A DNA stretch of 64,000 nucleotides from Brevibacterium casei CIP 102111 (GTDB lineage: Bacteria > Actinomycetota > Actinomycetes > Actinomycetales > Brevibacteriaceae): positions 112,517 through 176,516 of the forward strand of contig NZ_FXZC01000007.1 in NCBI RefSeq assembly GCF_900169275.1. The letters are read 5' to 3'. The position numbers and the translations under genes were made by a program. Each line of letters starts with the position of its first letter. Positions within the stretch are counted from its first letter, which is position 1. Of this stretch, positions 39,476 through 47,563 are shown piece by piece. The notes beneath the pieces are model-generated. The model did no database searches, was not told the DNA's origin, and was given only the letters and a program-made list of their open reading frames with translations.

Positions 39476-41188
39476 ATGAAGAAGGGACGAGCACAGGTGG
39501 GCGCACCAGATGTCGGCGGGGACACCTCGGCGACCGCGGCAGGAACGGCACTGGCGGAGATCATCGACGCCGAATGGGCGTGGCGGGAGGCGGAGTTCGG
39601 TTCGCTCTCGCACAAGGCGGCCATCGTCGATTTCCTCCCGGACGTCGGACTCGAGGCGCAGGAGCGCCGGCAGGCGACGTGGGAGGCGACTCTGGCTCGT
39701 CTCGACGGAATCGATGCTGCGACGCTGTCGGCGAGCGAGCGGATCGACTTCCAGGTCTACCGTGAGCAGCTGGTCACGCTCATCGCGGCGCAGCGGCATC
39801 GGATGTGGGAGCGCCCGGTCACCGCTGATTCCGCGTTCTGGCGGGGTCTGGCCTTCGATGCGTACCGGCTCGTGCTCGAGGACGAGGCGGCCGCGGAGGC
39901 GTATCTGCGGATGCTCCGTGACATTCCGCGGTACTTCTCACAGCAGATCGAGAACATGCGTGCCGGAGTCACGCGCGGTTTCGGTCCCGCGCGCATCTGC
40001 ATGAGCGGTCGTGAGGAGCCGGTGCGGGCGATCGCCGAGGCGAACGAGGTCACAGAGGTTGCGTTCTTCGGTCCGTTTCGTCGGCTGCCGACGGTGATGC
40101 CCGCCGAGGTGCGTGATCGTCTGAGGGCCGAGGCCCTCACCGTCCTCACCGAGGAGGTCATCCCGGCGTATCGGAGGCTTCTGACCTTCCTCACCGGGGA
40201 GTATCTGCCGCAGCTGCCCGACTCGATCGCGGCCGTCGACCAACCCGGGGGGATGGACTTCTATCGTTCGCAGATCAGGGAGTACGCGACCATCGACCTC
40301 TCCCCGCGGGAGATCTTCGACCTCGGCCAATCAGAGGTCAGGAAGATCCGTGCGGAGATGGAGGAGATCGCCGCGGAGGTCGGATTCGCCGGTGATCTGC
40401 CGGGGCTGTTCGCGTACATGCGCTCCGATCCGCAGTTCTATGCCACGACGCCGCGTCAGCTCCTCGCCGAGGCGACCTACACGTGCAAGGCCTTCGACAG
40501 AGTCGTCCACGAGTACTTCGGACGGCTGCCGCAGCAGCGTTTCGCCGTCATGGAGACGCCAAAGGAACTCGCGGCCTTCGACACCTTCGGGCGCGGAGCA
40601 CCGGATCGGTACCTGGTCAATACCTACAACCTGCCGGCTCGTCCCCTGTACTCCCTGCCGGCGCTCACACTCCACGAGTCCGCTCCTGGGCATTCCTTCC
40701 AGCTCTCGCTCGCGGAGGAACTCGAGGTCAAAGACTTCCGCAAGCGCTACATCTCCGCGTTCGGGGAGGGCTGGGGGCTCTACTGTGAGCGCCTCGGCGA
40801 CGAGATGGGGATGTACGAGACGCCGTTCGAACGGCTCGGGATGCTCTCCTTCCAGATGTGGCGGGCTGTCCGCCTCGTCGTCGATCCGGGGATGCACGCG
40901 CTGGGGTGGAGTCGGGAGAAGGCGCAGGACTTCCTGCGGGAGAACACTGCGATCGCCGAGCATGAGATCGGCACGGAGATCGACCGGTACATCTCCTGGC
41001 CGGGGCAGGCGACGGCGTACTACCTCGGGCAGCTGACGATCGAGAAGCTGCGAGCAGAGGTCGAGGAGGCGTTGGGGGAGTCCTTCTCGATCCGGGACTT
41101 CCACGACTGTGTGCTGGGGATGGGCAGCGTGCCACTCTCCGTGCTGGAGACCGAAGTGCGGGAGTGGATCGCCGGCCAGGGCCGGTGA
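39476..41188 (+). CDS. DUF885 family protein, probable metallopeptidase
   Basis: This 570-residue soluble protein belongs to DUF885. It has the HExxxGH zinc-type motif LHESAPGHSF (His400, Glu401) followed by FGEGWGLYCERLGDEMGMY, and ISWPGQATAYYLGQLTIEKLR near the C-terminus, all typical of the family. Peptidase activity is inferred from the motif. GGAGGAG lies upstream of the ATG. It lies 81 nt after the S10 peptidase gene, suggesting a joint role in peptide breakdown. Confidence 0.86.
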   Translation: MKKGRAQVGAPDVGGDTSATAAGTALAEIIDAEWAWREAEFGSLSHKAAIVDFLPDVGLEAQERRQATWEATLARLDGIDAATLSASERIDFQVYREQLVTLIAAQRHRMWERPVTADSAFWRGLAFDAYRLVLEDEAAAEAYLRMLRDIPRYFSQQIENMRAGVTRGFGPARICMSGREEPVRAIAEANEVTEVAFFGPFRRLPTVMPAEVRDRLRAEALTVLTEEVIPAYRRLLTFLTGEYLPQLPDSIAAVDQPGGMDFYRSQIREYATIDLSPREIFDLGQSEVRKIRAEMEEIAAEVGFAGDLPGLFAYMRSDPQFYATTPRQLLAEATYTCKAFDRVVHEYFGRLPQQRFAVMETPKELAAFDTFGRGAPDRYLVNTYNLPARPLYSLPALTLHESAPGHSFQLSLAEELEVKDFRKRYISAFGEGWGLYCERLGDEMGMYETPFERLGMLSFQMWRAVRLVVDPGMHALGWSREKAQDFLRENTAIAEHEIGTEIDRYISWPGQATAYYLGQLTIEKLRAEVEEALGESFSIRDFHDCVLGMGSVPLSVLETEVREWIAGQGR

Positions 41189-41305
41189 GCGTCGGTTGGG
41201 TCCGGGGGTCCGGCTGGGTCTGGTGATCCGGCTGGTTTCGCACAAGACTGCGCCGTCGACGCCGCCTAGCTGCGGTGGCGACGCGGTCGAGCTGGAGCTG
41301 GCCGC

Positions 41306-41889
41306 GGCCGGGGCCGACGTCAGCGGCGCTCTTCGGTGAGCTCATCGACTTCGTCGTCGATTTCGGGTTCCCGATGCCGACGTCGGTGGCGACAACCTTC
41401 CGGGCCATCAGCACGCTCGAGGGGTCGATCATGAAGCTCGACCCCAGACTCAATCTGCTCACGTTGGTGACGCGGAACGGGAAGGATCTGCTCCGCGAGG
41501 TTGGGGGACTCGGTGTCGATCGCAGTGAGATGACTCTCTACTTCGCGGCGACGGTGCCGCAGATGGCCGAGCTCCCGGCGCAGGTGTCGCGCATCGCCGG
41601 GCATCTGCAGGACGGGACCTTGGATGTCGGGACGAGTGGGTTGAATATCTCGATGATCAAGAACCTGCTCAAGTCGACGGTTGAGCAGTTCATTCAGGTG
41701 ATCGTCTCGACGGCGTTGATCCTTGGGGGAGTGATCCTCATGGCGGCGAACTTCGGTCCGCAGTTGGCGCCGGAGCTCAAGCTGTTCACGTATTTCGGGG
41801 CGTGGGTTCTGTTGGCGGGGAGTGTGCTGGCGGCGTTGGTGTTGGCGCCGGCGCTGCGGCAATGGATGGCGTGGGACTCGTTGGGGTAG
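41306..41889 (+). pseudogene. Truncated second copy of the aarF-family 3' end
   Basis: This encodes only the last 190 or so residues of the protein at 34517-36532, from [19 protein letters not shown] to the stop. The translated parts differ mainly at Ala-to-Thr (VATTFRAI) and Arg-to-Trp (RQWMAWD); almost all other base changes are silent. No promoter, Shine-Dalgarno sequence or kinase domain remains. The pattern fits 3'-end DNA from a related strain's allele joined here by recombination, not a fresh tandem duplication. Confidence 0.9.
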
Positions 41890-41978
41890 GCGGACCACCG
41901 GTCACACTGCACGGTTTGTGAGGGAGAGCCATGACGAAGAACCTCGTGACCTTACTAAAGGACTTTTGCAAGTCCGTG

Positions 41979-43440
41979 GAACCGTAAGCACTCACACCCG
42001 CCCCAAGCGGATCCGCTACATCGTCGCGGTTGTGCTTTTCATCACCGTCGTCATCAACTACATGGACCGGGCGAACCTGTCCATCGCGATGCCGGCACTG
42101 TCTCCGAAATTCGACCTCACCACTGACCAGCAAGGGTTGCTGTTGTCTGCCTTCGGATGGACCTACGCCGCGATGCAGCTGCCCGGAGGGTGGCTCGTCG
42201 ACCGCGTGCGACCGCGCGTGCTCTATGCTTCGTGTCTCGTGCTGTGGTCCCTGGCAACGCTGTTCATGGGAATGTCCGGCGGGCTCGTCGCCCTCATCAT
42301 CCTCAGGCTTATGGTCGGTGGTTTCGAGGCGCCTGCCTACCCAATCAACGACAAGGTTGCCACCGCGTGGTTCCCGGAACGTGAAAGAGGACGGGTCATC
42401 GCCTTCTATACCTCGAGCCAGTTCATCGGTTTGGCGCTGCTCACACCTGTTCTGCCCTGGCTGCAGATGGTACTCACCTGGCACTGGGTCCATACTGGAG
42501 TAATGGGCGAGGATTCCGGAACCATTTCCAGCCATACCATCCCCCTATAGCACCCAGACTCTGGCCAGGGGGCTGCGAATTGTCAGTGCCGTGGCACATG
42601 GCTCGACCACGCTGAAGTGGCTCGTCGATTCGACGGGAATCGATCGGTCGAGTGCACACAGGATGATCAATTCATCCTCACCGGTGTCGTCGAAATCATC
42701 TGGGCCGCGATCTGATGGCTTATCTACCGCGAGCCGCGCGACAAGATGAAAGTCAACCAGGCCGAGATCGATCTCATCGCCTTGGGCGGGGGATCGGTCG
42801 ACGTTGAGAGTGACGCGAAGAAGGAGTTAAAGCCGAGCCTCAAGTGGTCCGACGTCAAGGTCTTACTAACTAGGCGGAAGCTCTGGGGCATCTGCCTAGT
42901 CAGTTCTGCCTGACCTCGACTCTGTGGTCTTTCCACACCTGGTTCCCGACCTACCTCGTCGACTGCCGGGGGATGGACTACATCGAAACCGGTTTAATGG
43001 CTTCGCTGCTGCTCATTGCCGCGCTCGTCGGTGAGCTGTTCTCCGGTTGGGTCTCTGACCTTATGGTGAAGAAATGTCTGTCCCTGGGTACAGCACGGAA
43101 GCTGCCGATCATCATTGGACTGGCGATGACCGTGTTCATGCTCGGCGCTAACTACACAGACTCGACTGCGTTGGTCATCGTGTTCATGTCGATCGCGTTC
43201 TTCGGCAACGTCTTCGCTGCGATCACTTGGTCGCTGGTTTCAGCATTGGCACCGAAACGACTGCTCGGTCTGACCGGAGGCATGTTCAACTTCATCGGAA
43301 ACCACTCGTTGACCGCCTTGCCCGATCGTCATCGGCTTCCTCGCCACCGGTATCGACTTCGCCCCCGACGTTCGTCTGCACGGCTGCGGTCACCATAGTC
43401 GGCGTGCTTTCGTACGTGTTCCTCGTGGGAAAGGTTGAGC
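41979..43440 (+). pseudogene. MFS transporter pseudogene (anion/sugar-acid symporter type), interrupted
   Basis: The translation begins STHTRPKRIRYIVAVVLFIT, then INYMDRANLSIAMPALS and continues through GGWLVDRVRPR and RLMVGGFEAPAYP, as in the GudP/ExuT-like MFS group. It has no start codon. After WHWV (about 42489) a foreign insert of about 180 bp occurs, then the frame resumes at FILTGVVEIIWAAI (about 42671). A TGA then interrupts AAI*WLIYREP, a base is missing near 42898, and extra bases occur near 43324 and 43368. The last recognisable part is VTIVGVLSYVFLVGKVEQL. It cannot make a functional transporter. Confidence 0.88.
42490..42670 (+). pseudogene. Insert carrying the 5' end of an IclR-family regulator gene
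   Basis: Inside the MFS pseudogene, GGAG and an ATG (42503) start MGEDSGTISSHTIPL. After an apparent one-base shift in a run of five C, the sequence continues STQTLARGLRIVSAVAHG, then STTLKWLVDSTGIDRSSAHRMI. This matches the first helices of an IclR DNA-binding domain (TxxRGLxIL...STAHR). The rest of the regulator is absent. The insert is in the same orientation as the transporter gene. Confidence 0.7.
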
Positions 43441-43520
43441 AGCTGAGGGACGGTAAAGAGCTGTCAGACTACTCCCATGATACATTGTGCGTAGCGCAAA
43501 GCGGAAAAATGAGGAGTGTC

Positions 43521-45284
43521 ATGGCAGATGTAGATTCGCAGCCGAAAACCATTCAGTCGCTCTATACATGGTTCAGCGAAGGTAAGCTTACGGTGAACCG
43601 GCGTTACCAGAGGAAACTGGTCTGGACCCTAACTGAAAAACAAAAGTTAGTCGAATCAATTCTGAATCGATATCCAATACCAGCGGTACTGCTAGCCGAG
43701 AAAGGCGAAGGCAAGTACGAAATTATCGATGGACTTCAAAGACTTTTCACAATGATGTCCTTTATAGAAGGAAGCTTTCCCACTCTTCAAGGAGCAATTT
43801 TCGACATTGCCCAGTTTCCCACAGCGCAGACGCGTGCGAACGAAAATAAGTTCACGGTTCCAAACTCCAGCAATCTTCTTGAGCCTCGAGAAGTTAACGT
43901 TTTTCTCGACTACTCTATGGCGGTATCAGTAATGCGGGGTGCGAGCGAAAATGAGATTGATGACGTGTTTGCGCGCATCAATACCTACGGGCATCAATTG
44001 AGCAATCAGGAACGTCGGCAGGCTGGGATAAAGGACGAATTCAGCGATATGATTCGCCTGTCGGCCTGTTTTCATCGAGGCGACGTATCGTCGGATCATC
44101 TGGATTTGAGTGACATGCCATCCATAAGCGTCGACCTCCCCATGACTAAGCATGGGTATTTAGTTCAAGCCGACGAGATTTTTTGGGTTAAGTCTGGAAT
44201 CTTACGGTCTACCGACCTTCGGGATAGCTTAGATGAAGAGTGCCTGGCTGATATCGCAGCGTCGATCGTAGGAGGGCAGATTTTGGAACGATCGAAAGGC
44301 GCGCTTGATGAGGTTTATGCCCGCGATAGTGAAGAGAATGAAAGAATAACTCGCGCTCTCGACACGTATGGTTCCGACAAACTATCTGATGAAATAAAAT
44401 TCTCAATCAGCGAAGTAATGAAAGTTGCACAATCCGGGTCGCCGATAAAGCTTCGAGACCTCATCTTTTCATCTCGGACCACGACGAACGCGTTTCCCGC
44501 CACGTTTACGCTGTTAGTAATAGCTTTCCATGAAAAGCTCGTTAAGGAATCTAACTCGATTCGCGACTATGAAGCTCTTAAGGGGTCACTGACGGACTTG
44601 GCTTCCCGAATCCAAGGTCGAAAGACTAAGAAGGAGGACCGTCGGAAAAATGTCGACATGATCAAGGGTTTGCTGACCCCTTATGTTGTTCCAGCTACTT
44701 CGATGGACGCAGTCTATGGCGACCACACGATTATTGACGTCGATGCGGTGTTGCATAGGTCGGAGATTGAGTTGCCAAACTATGAGCTTAAGCAAGGACT
44801 TCTTCGACTTGACGGGTCGAGGGGCGTCGACGCGAATATGATCGACAAGGTCGTCAAAACTGTTGCTGCTATCGCGAATAATGGCCCAAATAGTAGCGGG
44901 AAAGTTCTCATTGGTGTGACTGACAAGACGTCAGATGCCGATCGCATTAGAGAGCTCGATGGCTTTCAGCCGATTCGGGTGGGACGCCGCCATGTGGTCG
45001 GCGTGCGGAGAGAGGCCGATGTCCTTGGCGAAACTGCGGAGGAGTATTTTGGCCGATGGAAGACGGGCATACGAAATTCTAATCTTAGTGATCCTTTAAA
45101 GAGTTCTGTACTCTCCAGCATGGATTATAATAACTATTATGGATTAGGAGTAATTATCATCAGCGTTCCAGGGCAAAACTCTCTTTCGACTGTGGGAGAA
45201 AAGATCTATTGGCGCGATGGCGATGAAACGCGTGAAGCGACAACTGTGGATCAAGGTATCAATCTTGGATCCAGGTTTTCCTAG
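43521..45284 (+). CDS. DUF262 - AlbA_2/Schlafen-like fusion protein, candidate defence protein
   Basis: This 587-residue protein has an N-terminal DUF262 domain (about 8-210) with RYQRKLVWTLTEKQKLVESIL, the signature IIDGLQRLFTM, and INTYGHQLSNQERRQAG. DUF262 occurs in GmrSD, BrxU and SspE, which restrict modified or phage DNA. A helical middle part follows. The C-terminus (about 430-585) reads IDKVVKTVAAIANNGP, then GKVLIGVTDK and GLGVIIISVPGQ, then YWRDGDETREAT, the pattern of AlbA_2/Schlafen domains. The usual DUF1524 HNH nuclease is not seen. The gene is much more AT-rich than its surroundings and lies downstream of the MFS wreck, indicating transfer. AGGAG lies 4 nt before the ATG. Confidence 0.72.
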   Translation: MADVDSQPKTIQSLYTWFSEGKLTVNRRYQRKLVWTLTEKQKLVESILNRYPIPAVLLAEKGEGKYEIIDGLQRLFTMMSFIEGSFPTLQGAIFDIAQFPTAQTRANENKFTVPNSSNLLEPREVNVFLDYSMAVSVMRGASENEIDDVFARINTYGHQLSNQERRQAGIKDEFSDMIRLSACFHRGDVSSDHLDLSDMPSISVDLPMTKHGYLVQADEIFWVKSGILRSTDLRDSLDEECLADIAASIVGGQILERSKGALDEVYARDSEENERITRALDTYGSDKLSDEIKFSISEVMKVAQSGSPIKLRDLIFSSRTTTNAFPATFTLLVIAFHEKLVKESNSIRDYEALKGSLTDLASRIQGRKTKKEDRRKNVDMIKGLLTPYVVPATSMDAVYGDHTIIDVDAVLHRSEIELPNYELKQGLLRLDGSRGVDANMIDKVVKTVAAIANNGPNSSGKVLIGVTDKTSDADRIRELDGFQPIRVGRRHVVGVRREADVLGETAEEYFGRWKTGIRNSNLSDPLKSSVLSSMDYNNYYGLGVIIISVPGQNSLSTVGEKIYWRDGDETREATTVDQGINLGSRFS

Positions 45285-45381
45285 TTCTGGTTAGACCTAA
45301 ATGTGCCGTATCGCGATTTAATTGCCTTCAGGTGTGAACTCATGGCTTTTCTAAATGATTCCAAGAAAATTCTAGATGCAT

Positions 45382-47100
45382 TTATAATAGTGCACGAACA
45401 CTCTTTCTTAGATTGGAATCACAAATATACACGTAAGTGCCTCTGATTCCGCGAGTTAGTAATACTCTGTAAATGTTCTTCACATACTCGAGCAAGTCCT
45501 CGTCGGAGTAGGTGATTCCCAACTTCGGGTTGTTCTCGCGACCCTTCTTGTCGTAGTAGTGAGTTCGGTTGAACACCAGTTTCTTGGCTACTGGATCGAA
45601 CTGGAGGTCGTTGCCGATGATGACCCCGGAGTAGTTGAGGTCGTATCCCTGAACCGTATGGATTGAACCGACTTCGTCGACGGACTTCGGTGAATTGATC
45701 CAGTCGGTCGTGGTCGAGTTCCAGCGCATCCGCTGACCATCGATCTCGATGTCGTACGCCTCGGGGTCGTTCTTGCTGCGCCAGGGCCAAGCGTATCCCG
45801 CGACCAATCTCGACAGTCCGTATTCCTCCTCGCGCTTACGGAGCTCTTCCCTCATCTCCCCGAGATCGGTGAATAGCCTGAGGTCGTAGTCGCCGAAATC
45901 CTCGGGTTCTAACGGCGGGTTGTCGCTGAGGAGGGCACGGATGTATCCGACGTAGTCCTTGTCTGCCGCGATTCGCATCTGCGTCTGAAGCGGGTAGTGT
46001 CGGCCGGCATTCTTGGCCTTACCAGCGAGGTTCCTCGTCAACGAGACCGGAAGATCGGCTGGTCGGACCGTTTGGCCGACGTCGAGCATGAGAATCGAGT
46101 GCCTGCTCTGCTTTTGGATCCAGTCGAGTTGCGTGAGCTGAGGATCGTCCCACGCGAACAGGCGTTCGTTGATCTCGCGGAACTTCTTGTTCAGTGGGCC
46201 CGCTGCCTGATTTGCGCGCTGGTTGAGTCGGTGGGCCTCGTCGACAATGAGCAGATCGAACGGTTCGAGGCTCTCGCCAACCTGGAACGGCGTGAGCACC
46301 TGATTCCTCTGCAAGCCCGGCGTCAACTTGAAGACCTTCGCGATCGAGTCACGCAGCGACTGCTGAGGGACGACGATTGCGAACCGCAGTTTCTTGAGCA
46401 GTTCGGCATGTTCCGGCGTGAAGTAGTCGCTGAAAATCGAGTCGATGTCCAGAGGCTCTTCGGGATCGTGATGCCGGATGTCCTCAAGCAGCTTGAGCAT
46501 ATAGATCGCGACCACTGTCTTGCCGGTGCCCGGATTGCCCTCCACCACGACGGTGTTGCTGACACCGCTCGCGAGATCCTCAAAGAAGCCCTCGAGGATG
46601 TCGTCGACCGCGATGGCCTGGTCGTGGTTGAGTGCCTTGAACGGTGACAGTTTGAACAGGTCGCTGTTGACGATCTGCGGAACAGTCCGCTGGAACAACT
46701 CTTCATGCGTTCGGAGTTCGTCGAAGATCTGGCGGAAAGTCTTGTTATACGCTTCACGGTCGTAGTACTCGGCGTCGGTGATGCCGGCATTGAGATTGAG
46801 CACCTCGAGACGTCCGTCGCCGTGGAACATGCGGATGAGGAATGACTCCAGGTCCAAGCACGCCGACTTGTTGAATGTGTCATCGAGAACGACCCGCACT
46901 GACTTGAGGCGTTGCTTGTGCTTCGACTCCAAATGTTGGCGCATCCGCCCCTCGACATTGAGGGATTCGCCGACGTAGACCTGCTTGTCGTTGTTCATGA
47001 CGTAGACGACCGGCCAGTTCCGGTGACGAGGGTCGACTGCTCCCCACGCTCGGACTGCGTCAGGACCGAAAGGGAATCGTTCGAGCTTAAAGCTGGTCAT
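45382..47100 (-). CDS. GIY-YIG nuclease - DUF2075 ATPase fusion
   Basis: This 572-residue protein starts with a GIY-YIG-like domain (about 22-115): VVYVMNNDKQVYVGESLNV and EGRMRQHL, with FNKSACLDLESFLIRMF giving the later glutamate. The DUF2075 P-loop ATPase follows (about 160-570): Walker A VEGNPGTGKT (about 199), Walker B LLIVDEAHRLNQ (about 295), SIHTVQGYDLNYSGVIIG and a terminal RVLLTRGIRGTYVYICD, resembling superfamily 1 helicase motifs. The start at 47100 (MTSFKLERF) has GGAG 8 nt upstream and overlaps the MazG-like gene by 14 bp, so translation is probably coupled. A DNA- or RNA-cutting, ATP-driven defence role is inferred. Confidence 0.8.
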   Translation of the reverse strand: MTSFKLERFPFGPDAVRAWGAVDPRHRNWPVVYVMNNDKQVYVGESLNVEGRMRQHLESKHKQRLKSVRVVLDDTFNKSACLDLESFLIRMFHGDGRLEVLNLNAGITDAEYYDREAYNKTFRQIFDELRTHEELFQRTVPQIVNSDLFKLSPFKALNHDQAIAVDDILEGFFEDLASGVSNTVVVEGNPGTGKTVVAIYMLKLLEDIRHHDPEEPLDIDSIFSDYFTPEHAELLKKLRFAIVVPQQSLRDSIAKVFKLTPGLQRNQVLTPFQVGESLEPFDLLIVDEAHRLNQRANQAAGPLNKKFREINERLFAWDDPQLTQLDWIQKQSRHSILMLDVGQTVRPADLPVSLTRNLAGKAKNAGRHYPLQTQMRIAADKDYVGYIRALLSDNPPLEPEDFGDYDLRLFTDLGEMREELRKREEEYGLSRLVAGYAWPWRSKNDPEAYDIEIDGQRMRWNSTTTDWINSPKSVDEVGSIHTVQGYDLNYSGVIIGNDLQFDPVAKKLVFNRTHYYDKKGRENNPKLGITYSDEDLLEYVKNIYRVLLTRGIRGTYVYICDSNLRKSVRALL

Positions 47101-47404
47101 ATTTCTCGCTCCGGCCGCGCGATTTCTCGACGGGGTACTTCTCGCGAGTCTTCGCGAGTTTCTCAAGAACGATAGTGTCGGGATCCACGCCCAGACGCTC
47201 GGCGAGCAACAGGCAATAGGTCAGCACATCCGCCAGTTCGTCTTTCGCCGACAAGAGGTCGGCGTCACCCCATTGAAAGCACTCGAGCAATTCGCCGGCC
47301 TCGATGCTGATGCTCTTCGCCAGATTCTCCGGCGTATGGAACTGCTGCCACTCACGCTCAGCAACGAACTCGCGCAACTCCTCGCGAACCGACTCGTCAT
47401 ACAT
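47087..47404 (-). CDS. MazG-like nucleotide pyrophosphohydrolase
   Basis: This 105-residue all-alpha NTP pyrophosphatase has the MazG metal motifs: SISIEAGELLECFQW (about 31-45, ExxE type) and KDELADVLTYCLLLAE (about 53-68, ExxD type). Such enzymes hydrolyse (d)NTPs, and some act on modified or regulatory nucleotides. It is the first gene of an operon with the GIY-YIG-DUF2075 gene, overlapping it by 14 bp. The pairing suggests that nucleotide removal and nucleic acid attack work together, but this is inferred. Confidence 0.85.
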   Translation of the reverse strand: MYDESVREELREFVAEREWQQFHTPENLAKSISIEAGELLECFQWGDADLLSAKDELADVLTYCLLLAERLGVDPDTIVLEKLAKTREKYPVEKSRGRSEKYDQL

Positions 47405-47500
47405 AGGCCCAAGATACCAACCACTCGGCCGGAATCTTTGGTTCTACCTGCACAGATGTTATCGACGTGACGGCTGGGGGCAACGTTCGTCCAGGAGGGT

Positions 47501-47557
47501 ATGCCGGCCGCTGGGTGGATCTGCGTGTCACACGCAAGCCAACCCAGCGGCCGGCAT
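47501..47557 (-). terminator. Long hairpin between the quinone oxidoreductase and MazG-like genes
   Basis: ATGCCGGCCGCTGGGT (47501-47516) pairs perfectly over 16 bp with 47542-47557. An inner 5-bp stem GCGTG (47523-47527)/CACGC (47531-47535) closes a 3-nt loop. It starts 7 nt after the stop codon of the quinone oxidoreductase gene and is probably its terminator. It also marks the right edge of the accessory region. Confidence 0.75.
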
Positions 47558-47563
47558 CTCACC

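Noticed and set aside
37739..39799. 686-codon minus-strand open frame
   Set aside because: It is antisense to the S10 peptidase gene, which has its full catalytic triad on the plus strand.
41306..41889. A second, functional AarF-family gene
   Set aside because: Only the last third is present, with no kinase motifs, promoter or Shine-Dalgarno sequence. The open frame starting at 41275 begins with unrelated residues.
41306..43520. Insertion sequence or prophage as the source of the rearrangements
   Set aside because: No transposase, integrase, terminal inverted repeats or tRNA attachment site was found in the accessory region.
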